Shown here piece after piece: positions 7,089-13,950 of a DNA stretch of 22,093 bases. The DNA is from a virus: positions 1-22,093 of the IMG/VR virus record IMGVR_UViG_3300029319_000577. One strand, given 5' to 3'. Made by a program: the position numbers and the translations under genes. The notes under the pieces are model-generated. The model worked only from the letters and a program-made list of their open reading frames with translations, did not search any database and was not told where the DNA came from. The number at the start of each line of letters is the position of its first letter. Position 1 is the stretch's first letter.

Positions 7089-7391
7089 TTATTCATCTTC
7101 TACAAACATTCCTACAACATAGTTTTCAAGAACGATTTCGTGCTCATCCCCCGCCACACTTACACTCTCAACCATGGATGCGTCAACAACAACTTTTGCC
7201 CCTTGTTGATAAAGGAGCTTATTGTAAATTCCATCGCGCTTACAATCTGCTGCCGAAGCCAGAACCGTTGCCATAACATACTTATCTTTGGGAATTACAT
7301 AGCCCTCGGGCAAAAGAACCCCGCTATTGTCTGCATCCTCTTGCTTTTGGGTTTGAATTAGTAGGTATCTATTTTGTGGATTAAACTTCAT
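7089..7391 (-). CDS. GroES-like co-chaperonin
   Basis: This 100-residue protein has the length and layout of Cpn10. NPQNRYLLIQ (4-13) matches the first strand, NRPLHDRVIV in bacterial GroES. GVLLPEGYVIP corresponds to the mobile loop that binds GroEL, with a hydrophobic VLL tripeptide like the IVL of GroES. YVMATVLASA matches the conserved GEVLAVG strand, GAKVVVD the VKVGDIVIF region, and HEIVLENYVVGMFVE the C-terminal strands. T4 gp31 and RB49 CocO are phage precedents that redirect host GroEL to fold the capsid protein. No GroEL gene is visible in the window, so the host chaperonin is the likely partner. ATG at 7391 has a strong AGGGGG upstream. A promoter and terminator flank this gene and its upstream partner as a two-gene unit. 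Confidence 0.85.
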   Translation of the reverse strand: MKFNPQNRYLLIQTQKQEDADNSGVLLPEGYVIPKDKYVMATVLASAADCKRDGIYNKLLYQQGAKVVVDASMVESVSVAGDEHEIVLENYVVGMFVEDE

Positions 7392-7399
7392 CTTGCCCC

Positions 7400-7645
7400 C
7401 TAGTATGGAACCTTGGCTACTTTTTCGTACATGTCAAGCAATTGCTCAATGTCCTCATCGTTTTTCAACATACGATAGGCACGGATGGCAGAAGACATTT
7501 CCTCTTTACTAAGCCACCCATTCTGAACATAGCTCTTCTTAAGATCCTTGCGATGCTCTTGGTAGGGCAACATCTCTGCTTCTACTTCAGCGAGGGCACG
7601 AATAAAGTTTCCAATATACTCTTGTTTAGTTTTGTCGTCAGACAT
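7400..7645 (-). CDS. Small helical protein, GapR-like in pattern
   Basis: This gene encodes 81 residues from ATG at 7645, with GGAGG a few bases upstream. It looks fully alpha-helical and charged. The order of features recalls GapR (DUF2312), a small dimeric nucleoid protein that clamps overtwisted DNA: a long helix (FIRALAEVEAEMLPYQEHRKDL), a Y/G turn with a Trp, a helix with basic and aromatic residues (MSSAIRAYRMLKND), and a C-terminal IEQLLDMYEKV like the LLDLYMQAL end of GapR. The similarity is one of pattern and was not checked by alignment. It is the first gene after a strong promoter and is followed by the GroES-like gene, so it is probably expressed strongly. An ordinary coiled-coil phage protein is the alternative. 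Confidence 0.8.
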   Translation of the reverse strand: MSDDKTKQEYIGNFIRALAEVEAEMLPYQEHRKDLKKSYVQNGWLSKEEMSSAIRAYRMLKNDEDIEQLLDMYEKVAKVPY

Positions 7646-7676
7646 TCTTTCCTCCGGTTGTCTAAGTTACATATAC

Positions 7677-7704
7677 ATAATATACATTTCTGCGAAAATG
7701 TCAA
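7677..7704 (-). promoter_or_regulatory. Sigma-70-type promoter for the GapR-like/GroES unit
   Basis: The minus strand has TTGACA at 7704-7699, a 16-base spacer and TATTAT at 7682-7677, preceded by six A (7714-7709) that could act as an UP element. The ATG it serves lies about 30 bases further on. It sits just after the stop of the ribonucleotide reductase gene. Confidence 0.8.
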
Positions 7705-7712
7705 GCACTTTT

Positions 7713-9581
7713 TTACTTAATTTCACATGCGCCGCCAGCGCAAGCTAGTTCGCCTGATAGGTCTGTGTTGTCCTCTACTTCAATAACTTTTGTCAAGTCT
7801 ACTTCCTCTAGGGTCGCCAGCATAACCTCGTAGGTTTCCTTAGAGCAGTCCTCAAACGGAGCTTGCTTGTAAGTGCCTCCGTCATAATTCAACACAGATA
7901 AACCATTATAAACGCCTCGGTTCTCCCACATCCACTCGCCAACATCAGCCCATTCTGCCTCCTTGATTGAGATCGTAGCAGACACATTATGCGTGTTTTG
8001 TCCACTTCTCGTTCCGGGCTTAACCCACTCTGAACTTATCTTGGCTACTCTTTTTAAAAGCTGAAGGGCGCTTTCCGTTCTCATTATTGCACCCTCTGGT
8101 GCTTTTTGTGGCACAGAAATAACTGCCGTGTCGTGTGGTCTGAAATACTCGTCCAAGACCATATCTGGGTGGTAGATTGACAAATATGTATAGATTGCTT
8201 CGTTCTTGCCTACGCGCAATCTGCGAATGTAATAGTCGTTATGCCATGCATGAATTCCACTAGATGTGCCCACTGTTAAAGAAGTAGTTCCCGCTGGCTT
8301 AACTGTGGTTGTTCTGGCTGCTTTCTTTACCCCGATGAGCTTTGCAACTCTTTCGTTTTCTATCTTAACCACATTGCATGCTTCGGTCGTGTCCAAATTC
8401 AGTATTTTTCCAGAGGCGATTCCAGTCATGCTGACGCCTATTAGTGCCTCTTTTTCCGTCGTCCTTCTCCAAATATCTCGCAGGTAATGGAAGTCGGTGT
8501 AGCCTGCTTGCAGTGTTCCGATAAAGGCAGCGGCTCTCACACGGCTATTCAATTCTCCTTGGCTCTCAACATCGCTTACATTTACCTCTGTTAGATTACA
8601 GAACTGATATGGTCGGAGTGCGATTTCACAACAAGGGTTGGTACCCCAGTCTTTGTCATTAGAAAAATAAAATCCCGGCTCTCCACTACCGGACTCTTTC
8701 ACTCTCTCCCAAAGATCTTGGAAGTATTCTTTGGTGATTCGATGGCGAAGAAGCACAACAGAGTTATTCGCTCTGCCTCGCTGTGGTGCTGTCTCCCACC
8801 AGTTACCAGTCTTGGCAGCGATCATTTCGTTATCATCAGCAGAGAATAGAGAGATAAGAGCGGCGCGGCGGATGCCTCCCGCAAGAACTGCATCAGCGAT
8901 GTGGCAGATCATGTCGTGGGCTTCAATCGTAGTGAGCTTATCTCCATTTTCTTTGGCTTCAAACATGCCCTGAAGTTTTACTAGACACTCTTTAAGGGGT
9001 TGTGGACCCGGAGCTTTGCCACCAGAGGTAACAAGTCGAGCACCTTTTGGGCGAATATCAGAATAGTCGAATCGAAGTTTTGATCCGCCTTTGAAATACG
9101 ATTGGACCAAAGCCTTAACTGCATCTGCCCAGCCTTCAATAGAGTCATTCACCAAGAAGCGGCGTGTTCTTTTAGAAACAGGCTTTTGAATCTCTGGTAG
9201 TTTTTCTACATGGTGTTTCTGTACGCTGTACCCAACCCCTGTTCCTCCCAAAAGCAAGAACATGATCTCACTGAACACTCTCCAGTCATCGATAGGCGCG
9301 AAGGCGCAGTTGTAAATTCGATTTGGCGCTACTTCAATTGGCTTGCCACCAAACTGCATGGAGCGCATGGAGGGTAAAACCTTTTTGTCATACACCATTT
9401 GGTAGGCAGTATTAATTTCACCTTCAAGTTCTGGGTATTTTTTTATGTGCATAGCTTTATTTCTATCCACGATCTCTGCCCATGTTTCTCTGCGCTCTTT
9501 TTCGGGCAAATATCTTGCATATTTCATATGCACCGTGATATCAGATAATATATCTCTCGCTACTTTATCTTTGTCTGTCAT
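7713..9581 (-). CDS. nrdJ: Adenosylcobalamin-dependent (class II) ribonucleotide reductase
   Basis: This 622-residue enzyme should reduce ribonucleotides to deoxyribonucleotides using a radical made from coenzyme B12. It therefore needs no NrdB subunit, and none is seen. Visible active-site features are C92 in IYNCAF and C328 in QFCNL (the substrate-reducing pair), and NPCCEI (315-320), giving N315, thiyl-radical C317 and E319. PAGTTSLTVGTSSGIHAWHNDYYIRR marks the class II barrel. The C-terminal CAGGAC (C614/C619) is the re-reducing cysteine pair. The length is below the 739 of the Lactobacillus leichmannii monomeric enzyme, but no catalytic residue is missing. ATG at 9581 lies 14 bases after the helicase stop. 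It supplies dNTPs for phage replication, and dependence on B12 implies a host that makes or imports it. Confidence 0.95.
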   Translation of the reverse strand: MTDKDKVARDILSDITVHMKYARYLPEKERRETWAEIVDRNKAMHIKKYPELEGEINTAYQMVYDKKVLPSMRSMQFGGKPIEVAPNRIYNCAFAPIDDWRVFSEIMFLLLGGTGVGYSVQKHHVEKLPEIQKPVSKRTRRFLVNDSIEGWADAVKALVQSYFKGGSKLRFDYSDIRPKGARLVTSGGKAPGPQPLKECLVKLQGMFEAKENGDKLTTIEAHDMICHIADAVLAGGIRRAALISLFSADDNEMIAAKTGNWWETAPQRGRANNSVVLLRHRITKEYFQDLWERVKESGSGEPGFYFSNDKDWGTNPCCEIALRPYQFCNLTEVNVSDVESQGELNSRVRAAAFIGTLQAGYTDFHYLRDIWRRTTEKEALIGVSMTGIASGKILNLDTTEACNVVKIENERVAKLIGVKKAARTTTVKPAGTTSLTVGTSSGIHAWHNDYYIRRLRVGKNEAIYTYLSIYHPDMVLDEYFRPHDTAVISVPQKAPEGAIMRTESALQLLKRVAKISSEWVKPGTRSGQNTHNVSATISIKEAEWADVGEWMWENRGVYNGLSVLNYDGGTYKQAPFEDCSKETYEVMLATLEEVDLTKVIEVEDNTDLSGELACAGGACEIK

Positions 9582-9595
9582 TCGTTTAATCCCTT

Positions 9596-10951
9596 TTATT
9601 TTTTAAATTCTTTGTAGTATTGATTAATTTTTTCTTTTTGTTTTTTTGCGTCTGGTTTTTGAGAGGCGTCTTCTAAGTCACTCTCAATCACCCTAAGCTT
9701 AATGTTGGATGTGTCCATGGATATGGTGTATGGTATACCATCCCTTCCGTTTCTATTTTTAGCAATAAAGATCTTGCCTCTATTCTTAGCTTTGTCTGTA
9801 ATTGTCCTCGACAAAGAAAAAATAAAGTCTGCCACGAAGCACTTATTGAAAGACTCAGAAATGGCTTCCATGGTTATCAACTCGGCATTAAGACCAGATC
9901 TATTTGTTTGTGATGCTGTCCAGACCGGACACTCGCAGACTTGAGCTATAGCCCTAAGTTCCTCATAAATTGATTCAAGGTCATGTCTCTTTTCGTTGCC
10001 ACGAGGAGCATTAACTGGTTTTAGCAAATCTCCGTAGTCAACTATAATCATATCGATTGGAACACCCTGTTGCTTAAGTTTATCCAAGTGTGCTCGTATC
10101 GTTGAGGTACTAGCAGATTTTGTTGGATACTCTTTAATTATAACATTCCCATCTATATCTTTAACTTTTTCGTAAATTTGTTCCTTAAGGGAGAACAAAT
10201 CCTTTAGATGTACACCTGTTAGACAGCTATCATATCTTTGTCCGATGGTCGTATGTGACAATTCCAAGGTATAATGAATAACATTTAGACCGGCTTTTAC
10301 TGCTTGCGCCCCAAGATGTACCAGTACCATAGATTTACCAGCCCCAGTTGGAGCAATAACAACACCCAACTCTCCATTGCCTAGCCCTCCTTTGCAGATC
10401 TCATCGATCTTATCCCAGCCAGTTGTAACTGGGTTTCTTGCTTTGAGCATATATCTTTCTTCGAAATCTTTCTTATAGTCGTAACCATAATTATTATCTG
10501 CTCCGAGCTTAATAGCATCATTAATTACATTACTGATTTCGTCAAAGGAAGAATTATTAAGCAATTTAACTGATTTCATCATGGCTTCTTTCAGTTTTTG
10601 CTTCTTGCAAAAATCTAAAGAAGTCTCTTTTACATATTCACAGTCACGCAAAATCTCCACATCAGTCAGAGATCTTTTGAAATAATCGGCTATCTGCTCT
10701 TGCACCGCCTCATCGTCACTAGATATATCAGATTTGATAATTGACCCAAGAACCTTCAAGGATGGGTGAGTGGTGTACTTTTCTTTGTACTCGTAAATCT
10801 TAGATACCAACACCTGTAGGTATTTTAGCTCCAAAAAAGACACATCAAGTACCTCGCCGATCTGGTCGCAGAAAGGTCTCTCCGTCATAATCAAGTATAC
10901 TAATTTTTCTTGAAAATCTTTTCCATGATTAGAAAAGCTTGCTTGCTCCAT
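9596..10951 (-). CDS. Replicative DNA helicase, DnaB/gp41 family
   Basis: This 451-residue RecA-fold hexameric helicase is expected to unwind DNA at the phage fork. The N-terminal 150 residues are helical and lack a strong match to the DnaB N-terminal domain. The motor domain begins near 170 with TGWDKIDEICKGGLGNGEL. Walker A is APTGAGKS (200-207), the catalytic Glu is E230 in HYTLE, Walker B is MIIVDYGD (301-308), and the sensor motif SQTNRSG has Q348 and R351, followed by a late Arg-rich KNRNGRDG. The C terminus is Lys-rich. Its ATG overlaps the TAA of the 5' nuclease gene by one base (TAATG), so the two are coupled. No separate primase is visible in this window. T4-type phages pair gp41 with gp59 and gp61. 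Confidence 0.93.
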   Translation of the reverse strand: MEQASFSNHGKDFQEKLVYLIMTERPFCDQIGEVLDVSFLELKYLQVLVSKIYEYKEKYTTHPSLKVLGSIIKSDISSDDEAVQEQIADYFKRSLTDVEILRDCEYVKETSLDFCKKQKLKEAMMKSVKLLNNSSFDEISNVINDAIKLGADNNYGYDYKKDFEERYMLKARNPVTTGWDKIDEICKGGLGNGELGVVIAPTGAGKSMVLVHLGAQAVKAGLNVIHYTLELSHTTIGQRYDSCLTGVHLKDLFSLKEQIYEKVKDIDGNVIIKEYPTKSASTSTIRAHLDKLKQQGVPIDMIIVDYGDLLKPVNAPRGNEKRHDLESIYEELRAIAQVCECPVWTASQTNRSGLNAELITMEAISESFNKCFVADFIFSLSRTITDKAKNRGKIFIAKNRNGRDGIPYTISMDTSNIKLRVIESDLEDASQKPDAKKQKEKINQYYKEFKK

Positions 10952-11919
10952 TAATTACCTTCCTTGCTCTGCACTACCATTTTTCTAAATAAAGCAAACA
11001 AATCTGCCAAGTCATATGCACCAAAACCGTCAATCATCATCATAGTCTGAATGCCTGTCTTATTAAACATTAGCTTTGGATCTCTTAACATCGCCCTAAT
11101 ATACTGTGCACTTTGGGCTGAGATGTTGGGGGCATACAACTGCATCATCTTGTAGTTCTTTTCAATCAGTTCTCTCTTCTCAACGATGTTCTTAAAAACC
11201 TTGAGTTTGCTGTCAACACCTTCGGCATACTCAACTAGCTCTTGTATTGTGTATGATTTTTCCTCGGAAAGGAAAGGAAATCGCTTAGATACAGTCGGTA
11301 AACCCGCTCCGCCGATGCCGGGAAGGTTGTCACTCTTGTCACCTGCGATTGCCCTAGCAAGTGCGAAGTTTGTTGGGTGGATATCATACTGCTCTAGGAT
11401 TCTCTTTTTGTTAAGAATCTCTTTCTGAATTGGTCTGTACAAGATGGTTGAGTCGTCGCACAACTGAATAAAATCCTTGTCGGAACTTAGAATAATTTTG
11501 TGGTATTCCGACAGGGCTTGAGACTGAGAGACTAGGGCGATAATATCGTCAGCCTCCACATTCTCAACATAAGACTGCATAATTGGCATCTCATTTAGAT
11601 ACTCGATCAGCCTTTGTTGTTGCCAGTTTTTATTGTCTTCCTGCTCGCCAGCAGTCATGTTGTGAATATCCCTGTTAAGACGAACGGGTTTGCGACCAGC
11701 CTTGTAGTTCTTGTCAATGGACTTGCGTTTTTGAGAGCCACCGTCCCAAGCGACAAAGATTAGGTCTGGGTTGATTGTTCTACAAACAGATTGAAGGGAT
11801 TTTAGAAATCCCTTTGTTCCTCCGATTGGTTGCCCATTAGTTGATAGGCTGGGGTCTACAATATAGTTCCTCATAAAAAGGTTTAACGCATCTATGAGGA
11901 GTACTCTTTTCTTAGTCAT
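10951..11919 (-). CDS. 5'-3' exonuclease / RNase H (FEN family)
   Basis: This 322-residue protein resembles T4 RNase H and the PolA 5' nuclease domain, and should remove RNA primers from Okazaki fragments. The acidic metal-binding residues are in order: D10 in LLIDALNLF, D59 in FVAWDGG, VEADD (121-125), SSDKDF (D147, D149), and GDKSDNLPGIGG (D194, D197) with the helix-hairpin-helix. The helical-arch basic patch KRKSIDKNYKAGRKP (64-78) is present. The length fits the family (T4 305). ATG at 11919 overlaps the upstream coiled-coil gene by 8 bases, and its stop overlaps the helicase start. Because the family A polymerase here lacks a nuclease domain, this gene supplies that activity separately. 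Confidence 0.94.
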   Translation of the reverse strand: MTKKRVLLIDALNLFMRNYIVDPSLSTNGQPIGGTKGFLKSLQSVCRTINPDLIFVAWDGGSQKRKSIDKNYKAGRKPVRLNRDIHNMTAGEQEDNKNWQQQRLIEYLNEMPIMQSYVENVEADDIIALVSQSQALSEYHKIILSSDKDFIQLCDDSTILYRPIQKEILNKKRILEQYDIHPTNFALARAIAGDKSDNLPGIGGAGLPTVSKRFPFLSEEKSYTIQELVEYAEGVDSKLKVFKNIVEKRELIEKNYKMMQLYAPNISAQSAQYIRAMLRDPKLMFNKTGIQTMMMIDGFGAYDLADLFALFRKMVVQSKEGN

Positions 11920-12094
11920 TACCTTGCTCGTTGTTGAGTTCTTTTAGTATTGCTTCCAATTCTTCTTCGAGCTTTTCTTTGTCTTTTTCGCAGTCATAAT
12001 CTTCACTGATTAGTGAATCAATAAAGTAAAACGCCTCTTGAATTAACTCTTCCTTGTTTTCTAAAAGATGCCTTAAGCGATTTAGTCGTTCCAC
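11912..12094 (-). CDS. Small acidic coiled-coil protein
   Basis: This gene encodes 60 residues from GTG at 12094, with AGGAGG eight bases upstream; no ATG is available nearby. The product is helical and strongly acidic, with heptad-like spacing in its second half (KEKLEEELEAILKELNN), suggesting a dimerising coiled coil. It has one Cys and no membrane or signal segment. It overlaps the 5' nuclease gene by 8 bases, so a role alongside the replication proteins is possible. No family is recognised. Confidence 0.72.
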   Translation of the reverse strand: MERLNRLRHLLENKEELIQEAFYFIDSLISEDYDCEKDKEKLEEELEAILKELNNEQGND

Positions 12095-12150
12095 ACTACA
12101 GTCCTCCTCCTATACATATAGGGGATAGCAAAAGAAAAAGCTAAGTTAAT

Positions 12151-12354
12151 TTAAATCAGCCTTGCCCACGGAAAGCGACCGCTGTACAGATAAGGGTCAA
12201 ATCCTCTCGCTTTATAGATCGATATTTTCTTTAAGTTTGCTTTGCCAGAATAGAAATATACTTTTGTCACTTCTTCTTTCTTAGGCTCAGATGCTTGAGC
12301 ACTTCCAATTATTCCCATAGTCATCAATAGTGCGAAAATAATTTTTGTATTCAT
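12151..12354 (-). CDS. Small exported protein with signal peptide
   Basis: This gene encodes 67 residues from ATG at 12354, with GGGAGAA upstream. Residues 1-21 form a Sec signal peptide: K4, a hydrophobic core (IIFALLMTMGIIG) and SAQA before SEPKKEE. The mature peptide of about 46 residues has an acidic/basic start, VYFYSG, a Lys-rich middle, and an aromatic C terminus (GFDPYLYSGRFPWARLI). I recognise no family. It is the first gene after a promoter, so it is probably expressed strongly. The aromatic tail might contact membrane or a surface protein, but that is inference. Confidence 0.75.
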   Translation of the reverse strand: MNTKIIFALLMTMGIIGSAQASEPKKEEVTKVYFYSGKANLKKISIYKARGFDPYLYSGRFPWARLI

Positions 12355-12384
12355 TTTGTTCTCCCATTTATTAATTGTTTGCTT

Positions 12385-12413
12385 ATAATAACTATATTTT
12401 AGGAGAAAGTCAA
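12385..12413 (-). promoter_or_regulatory. Sigma-70-type promoter before the small exported protein
   Basis: The minus strand has TTGACT at 12413-12408, a 17-base spacer and TATTAT at 12390-12385, preceded by an AAAAA run. It fills the gap between two exported-protein genes and can drive the following small genes, 5' nuclease, helicase and ribonucleotide reductase. Confidence 0.78.
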
Positions 12414-12420
12414 GTGATTT

Positions 12421-12762
12421 TTAGTGGCGGTGGGAATATTTTTTCTTTTTGTATTTCTTGTATTTTTTGTACTTTTTCTTATACTTCTTTTTATACTTTT
12501 TCTTTTTATAATACTTTTTCTTGTAGTTCTTTTTGTAATACTTTTTCTTGTAGTGTGCATGCCCCTTGTACTTATGGGGATGACTATGATAGTGGCTGCT
12601 GTGAGTGTGCCAGTAGTGGTCATAGTATTCATAAACTACTTGGTATGAAGGGTACACGATGTAGTATTCTTCATGCTCGTGGTGCGAGTTGTGAGTGGAG
12701 TGGGCGAAAGCACATCCTGACAGGAGTGCTAGAAACAAAGCTAGGGTGATAATTCTTTTCAT
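12421..12762 (-). CDS. His/Lys/Tyr-rich lipoprotein-like exported protein
   Basis: This gene encodes 113 residues from ATG at 12762, with CGGAGGTT just upstream. The N terminus is a signal peptide (MKRIITLALFLALLSGC) ending in a lipobox, LSGC, with C17 as the possible lipidated Cys. AFA before H21 offers an alternative ordinary cleavage site. Residues 21-72 are His- and Tyr-rich, holding 14 His, many in HxH pairs. Residues 73-109 are almost only Lys and Tyr in YKKK/KKY units, ending SHRH. Such a product would be very basic and could bind metals, envelope polyanions or nucleic acid. I recognise no family. It could be a surface-acting phage protein (for example exclusion), or a low-complexity gene still expanding. 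Its own promoter is not obvious; read-through from recA is likely. Confidence 0.7.
   Translation of the reverse strand: MKRIITLALFLALLSGCAFAHSTHNSHHEHEEYYIVYPSYQVVYEYYDHYWHTHSSHYHSHPHKYKGHAHYKKKYYKKNYKKKYYKKKKYKKKYKKKYKKYKKYKKKKYSHRH
12509..12554 (-). repeat. 19-base direct repeat inside the Lys/Tyr tract
   Basis: The plus-strand sequence TAATACTTTTTCTTGTAGT occurs at 12509-12527 and again at 12536-12554, a period of 27 bases (nine codons). It preserves the frame of the Lys/Tyr repeats. Shorter ACTTTTTCTT units flank it, suggesting growth by slippage or unequal exchange. Confidence 0.8.
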
Positions 12763-12802
12763 GTTAACCTCCGTTCTTTTGTTAGACGAAATTTAGAAAA
12801 GT

Positions 12803-13906
12803 TTATTCACTCTTTTCTTCATAAAAATCTTCAGCCTTACCCAATCGCTGGTCGAACTTCTGAATGACTTCCTCATCCATAACATCGTAAACACGCTGCT
12901 TGAAGGCTGGATCTGCCATCTTTTGTTCCCACTTCGAAGGCTGAAACTTTTCTACTTTGCCATCGCCCATTTCCAAAGAATACCAAGCGCCAGAGGAGGT
13001 CATATACTTTGAGCCTTTGATTGCCTCAAACAAACTTTGGTCATCTTGTACACCGATGTCATCGGTACCCCAAAGAATCTTAAAGTTGCATTGGCGACCT
13101 TGGGTTCCAAACCTACTCTTCTCCAGTTTAACCTTAACCTCAGAGCCAATACGGAAACCACTTTCATCTGTGATGTAAGCAGCCTTAGCCTTGCGACCTG
13201 TCAGCCAGACACGCAAAGAATATGCGTAGATCATAGCCTTGCCACCGGGAGTGACATATGGGGTGGTCAAAGCCTCCGCTGGTCTATTGGTAATGTTAGT
13301 CTTCAGCTGGTTAAGTACCAAGAATGTTGATTGACTATTGGCAATCGGAACAGTCAACTTTGACATGCCTTTAGCCAAGATTCTTGCCTTTACTGCCATG
13401 GAAGACTGTGGATTAAAGTCTCCTTCCACATCGGAAATAGCAGGTGTAAGAGCAAGAGAATCCCAGATAAAAAGCATCCGATTTTCATTATTAGCCAAAA
13501 GGTCTTCGATAGTTTCGAGTACAAACTCAACAGACTGAGCTTGAACATATAAAAGAGTACTGACATCACATCCTGCCTTTTCTAAGAACGCAGGATCAAT
13601 AGCAGACTCAGAATCAAAATAAACTACATCAATACCTTTCTTCTGAGCGTTGGCTGCGACTTGTGCCGCCAAGAATGACTTACCTGTTGCTTCAAGACCT
13701 GCAATCTCCGTTACTTTGCCGACTGGTATACCGGCTAGCTTTCCTTTACAAATAATAGAATCTAGCCACCTAGACCCTGTGGGAATCCAATCCGTAACTT
13801 CGGTTGGGTTTTCCTCATTTAGGTTATGTGCCACAGTCATACCCGCTCGCTTATTAATCAGCTTACGCATATCAGCCATGGACAATTTACCTGCTACTTT
13901 TGCCAT
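12803..13906 (-). CDS. uvsX: RecA/UvsX-type recombinase
   Basis: This 367-residue strand-exchange ATPase has a core with PTGSRWLDSII (the RecA entry motif), Walker A GLEATGKS (70-77), FDSE with catalytic E100, Walker B LFIWDS (D149), and LVLNQL with N199/Q200 (the allosteric Gln loop). A PGGKAMIYAYSLRVWL strand follows, as in RecA. The N-terminal helix and an acidic C terminus (EDFYEEKSE) are kept. The length lies between E. coli RecA (353) and T4 UvsX (391). ATG at 13906 has AGGAGA directly upstream. It follows an intrinsic terminator after the SSB gene, and no promoter fits in the 14 bases between, so it depends on read-through. It likely serves recombination-dependent replication with the gp32-like SSB. 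Confidence 0.93.
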   Translation of the reverse strand: MAKVAGKLSMADMRKLINKRAGMTVAHNLNEENPTEVTDWIPTGSRWLDSIICKGKLAGIPVGKVTEIAGLEATGKSFLAAQVAANAQKKGIDVVYFDSESAIDPAFLEKAGCDVSTLLYVQAQSVEFVLETIEDLLANNENRMLFIWDSLALTPAISDVEGDFNPQSSMAVKARILAKGMSKLTVPIANSQSTFLVLNQLKTNITNRPAEALTTPYVTPGGKAMIYAYSLRVWLTGRKAKAAYITDESGFRIGSEVKVKLEKSRFGTQGRQCNFKILWGTDDIGVQDDQSLFEAIKGSKYMTSSGAWYSLEMGDGKVEKFQPSKWEQKMADPAFKQRVYDVMDEEVIQKFDQRLGKAEDFYEEKSE

Positions 13907-13920
13907 AATATCTCCTATGC

Positions 13921-13945
13921 AAAAAAGTAGGGGGCTTTCGCCCCC
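13921..13945 (-). terminator. Intrinsic terminator after the SSB gene
   Basis: The minus strand has GGGGGC (13945-13940), loop GAAA and GCCCCC (13935-13930), then TACTTTTTT. A six-pair GC stem with a stable GAAA tetraloop and six T makes a strong rho-independent terminator. It starts 5 bases past the SSB stop and would cap the SSB transcript while letting some RNA reach the recombinase. Confidence 0.9.
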
Positions 13946-13950
13946 ATTGA

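Noticed and set aside
12109-12122. Inverted repeat CCTATA-CA-TATAGG upstream of the GTG-started gene
   Set aside because: The two-base centre cannot form a stable RNA loop, and the shorter four-pair alternative is weak; it may just be chance next to the ribosome site.
12375-12749. Plus-strand frame rich in Ser, Phe and Cys
   Set aside because: It is the mirror of the Lys/Tyr repeat tract; the minus-strand frame has a signal peptide and ribosome site.
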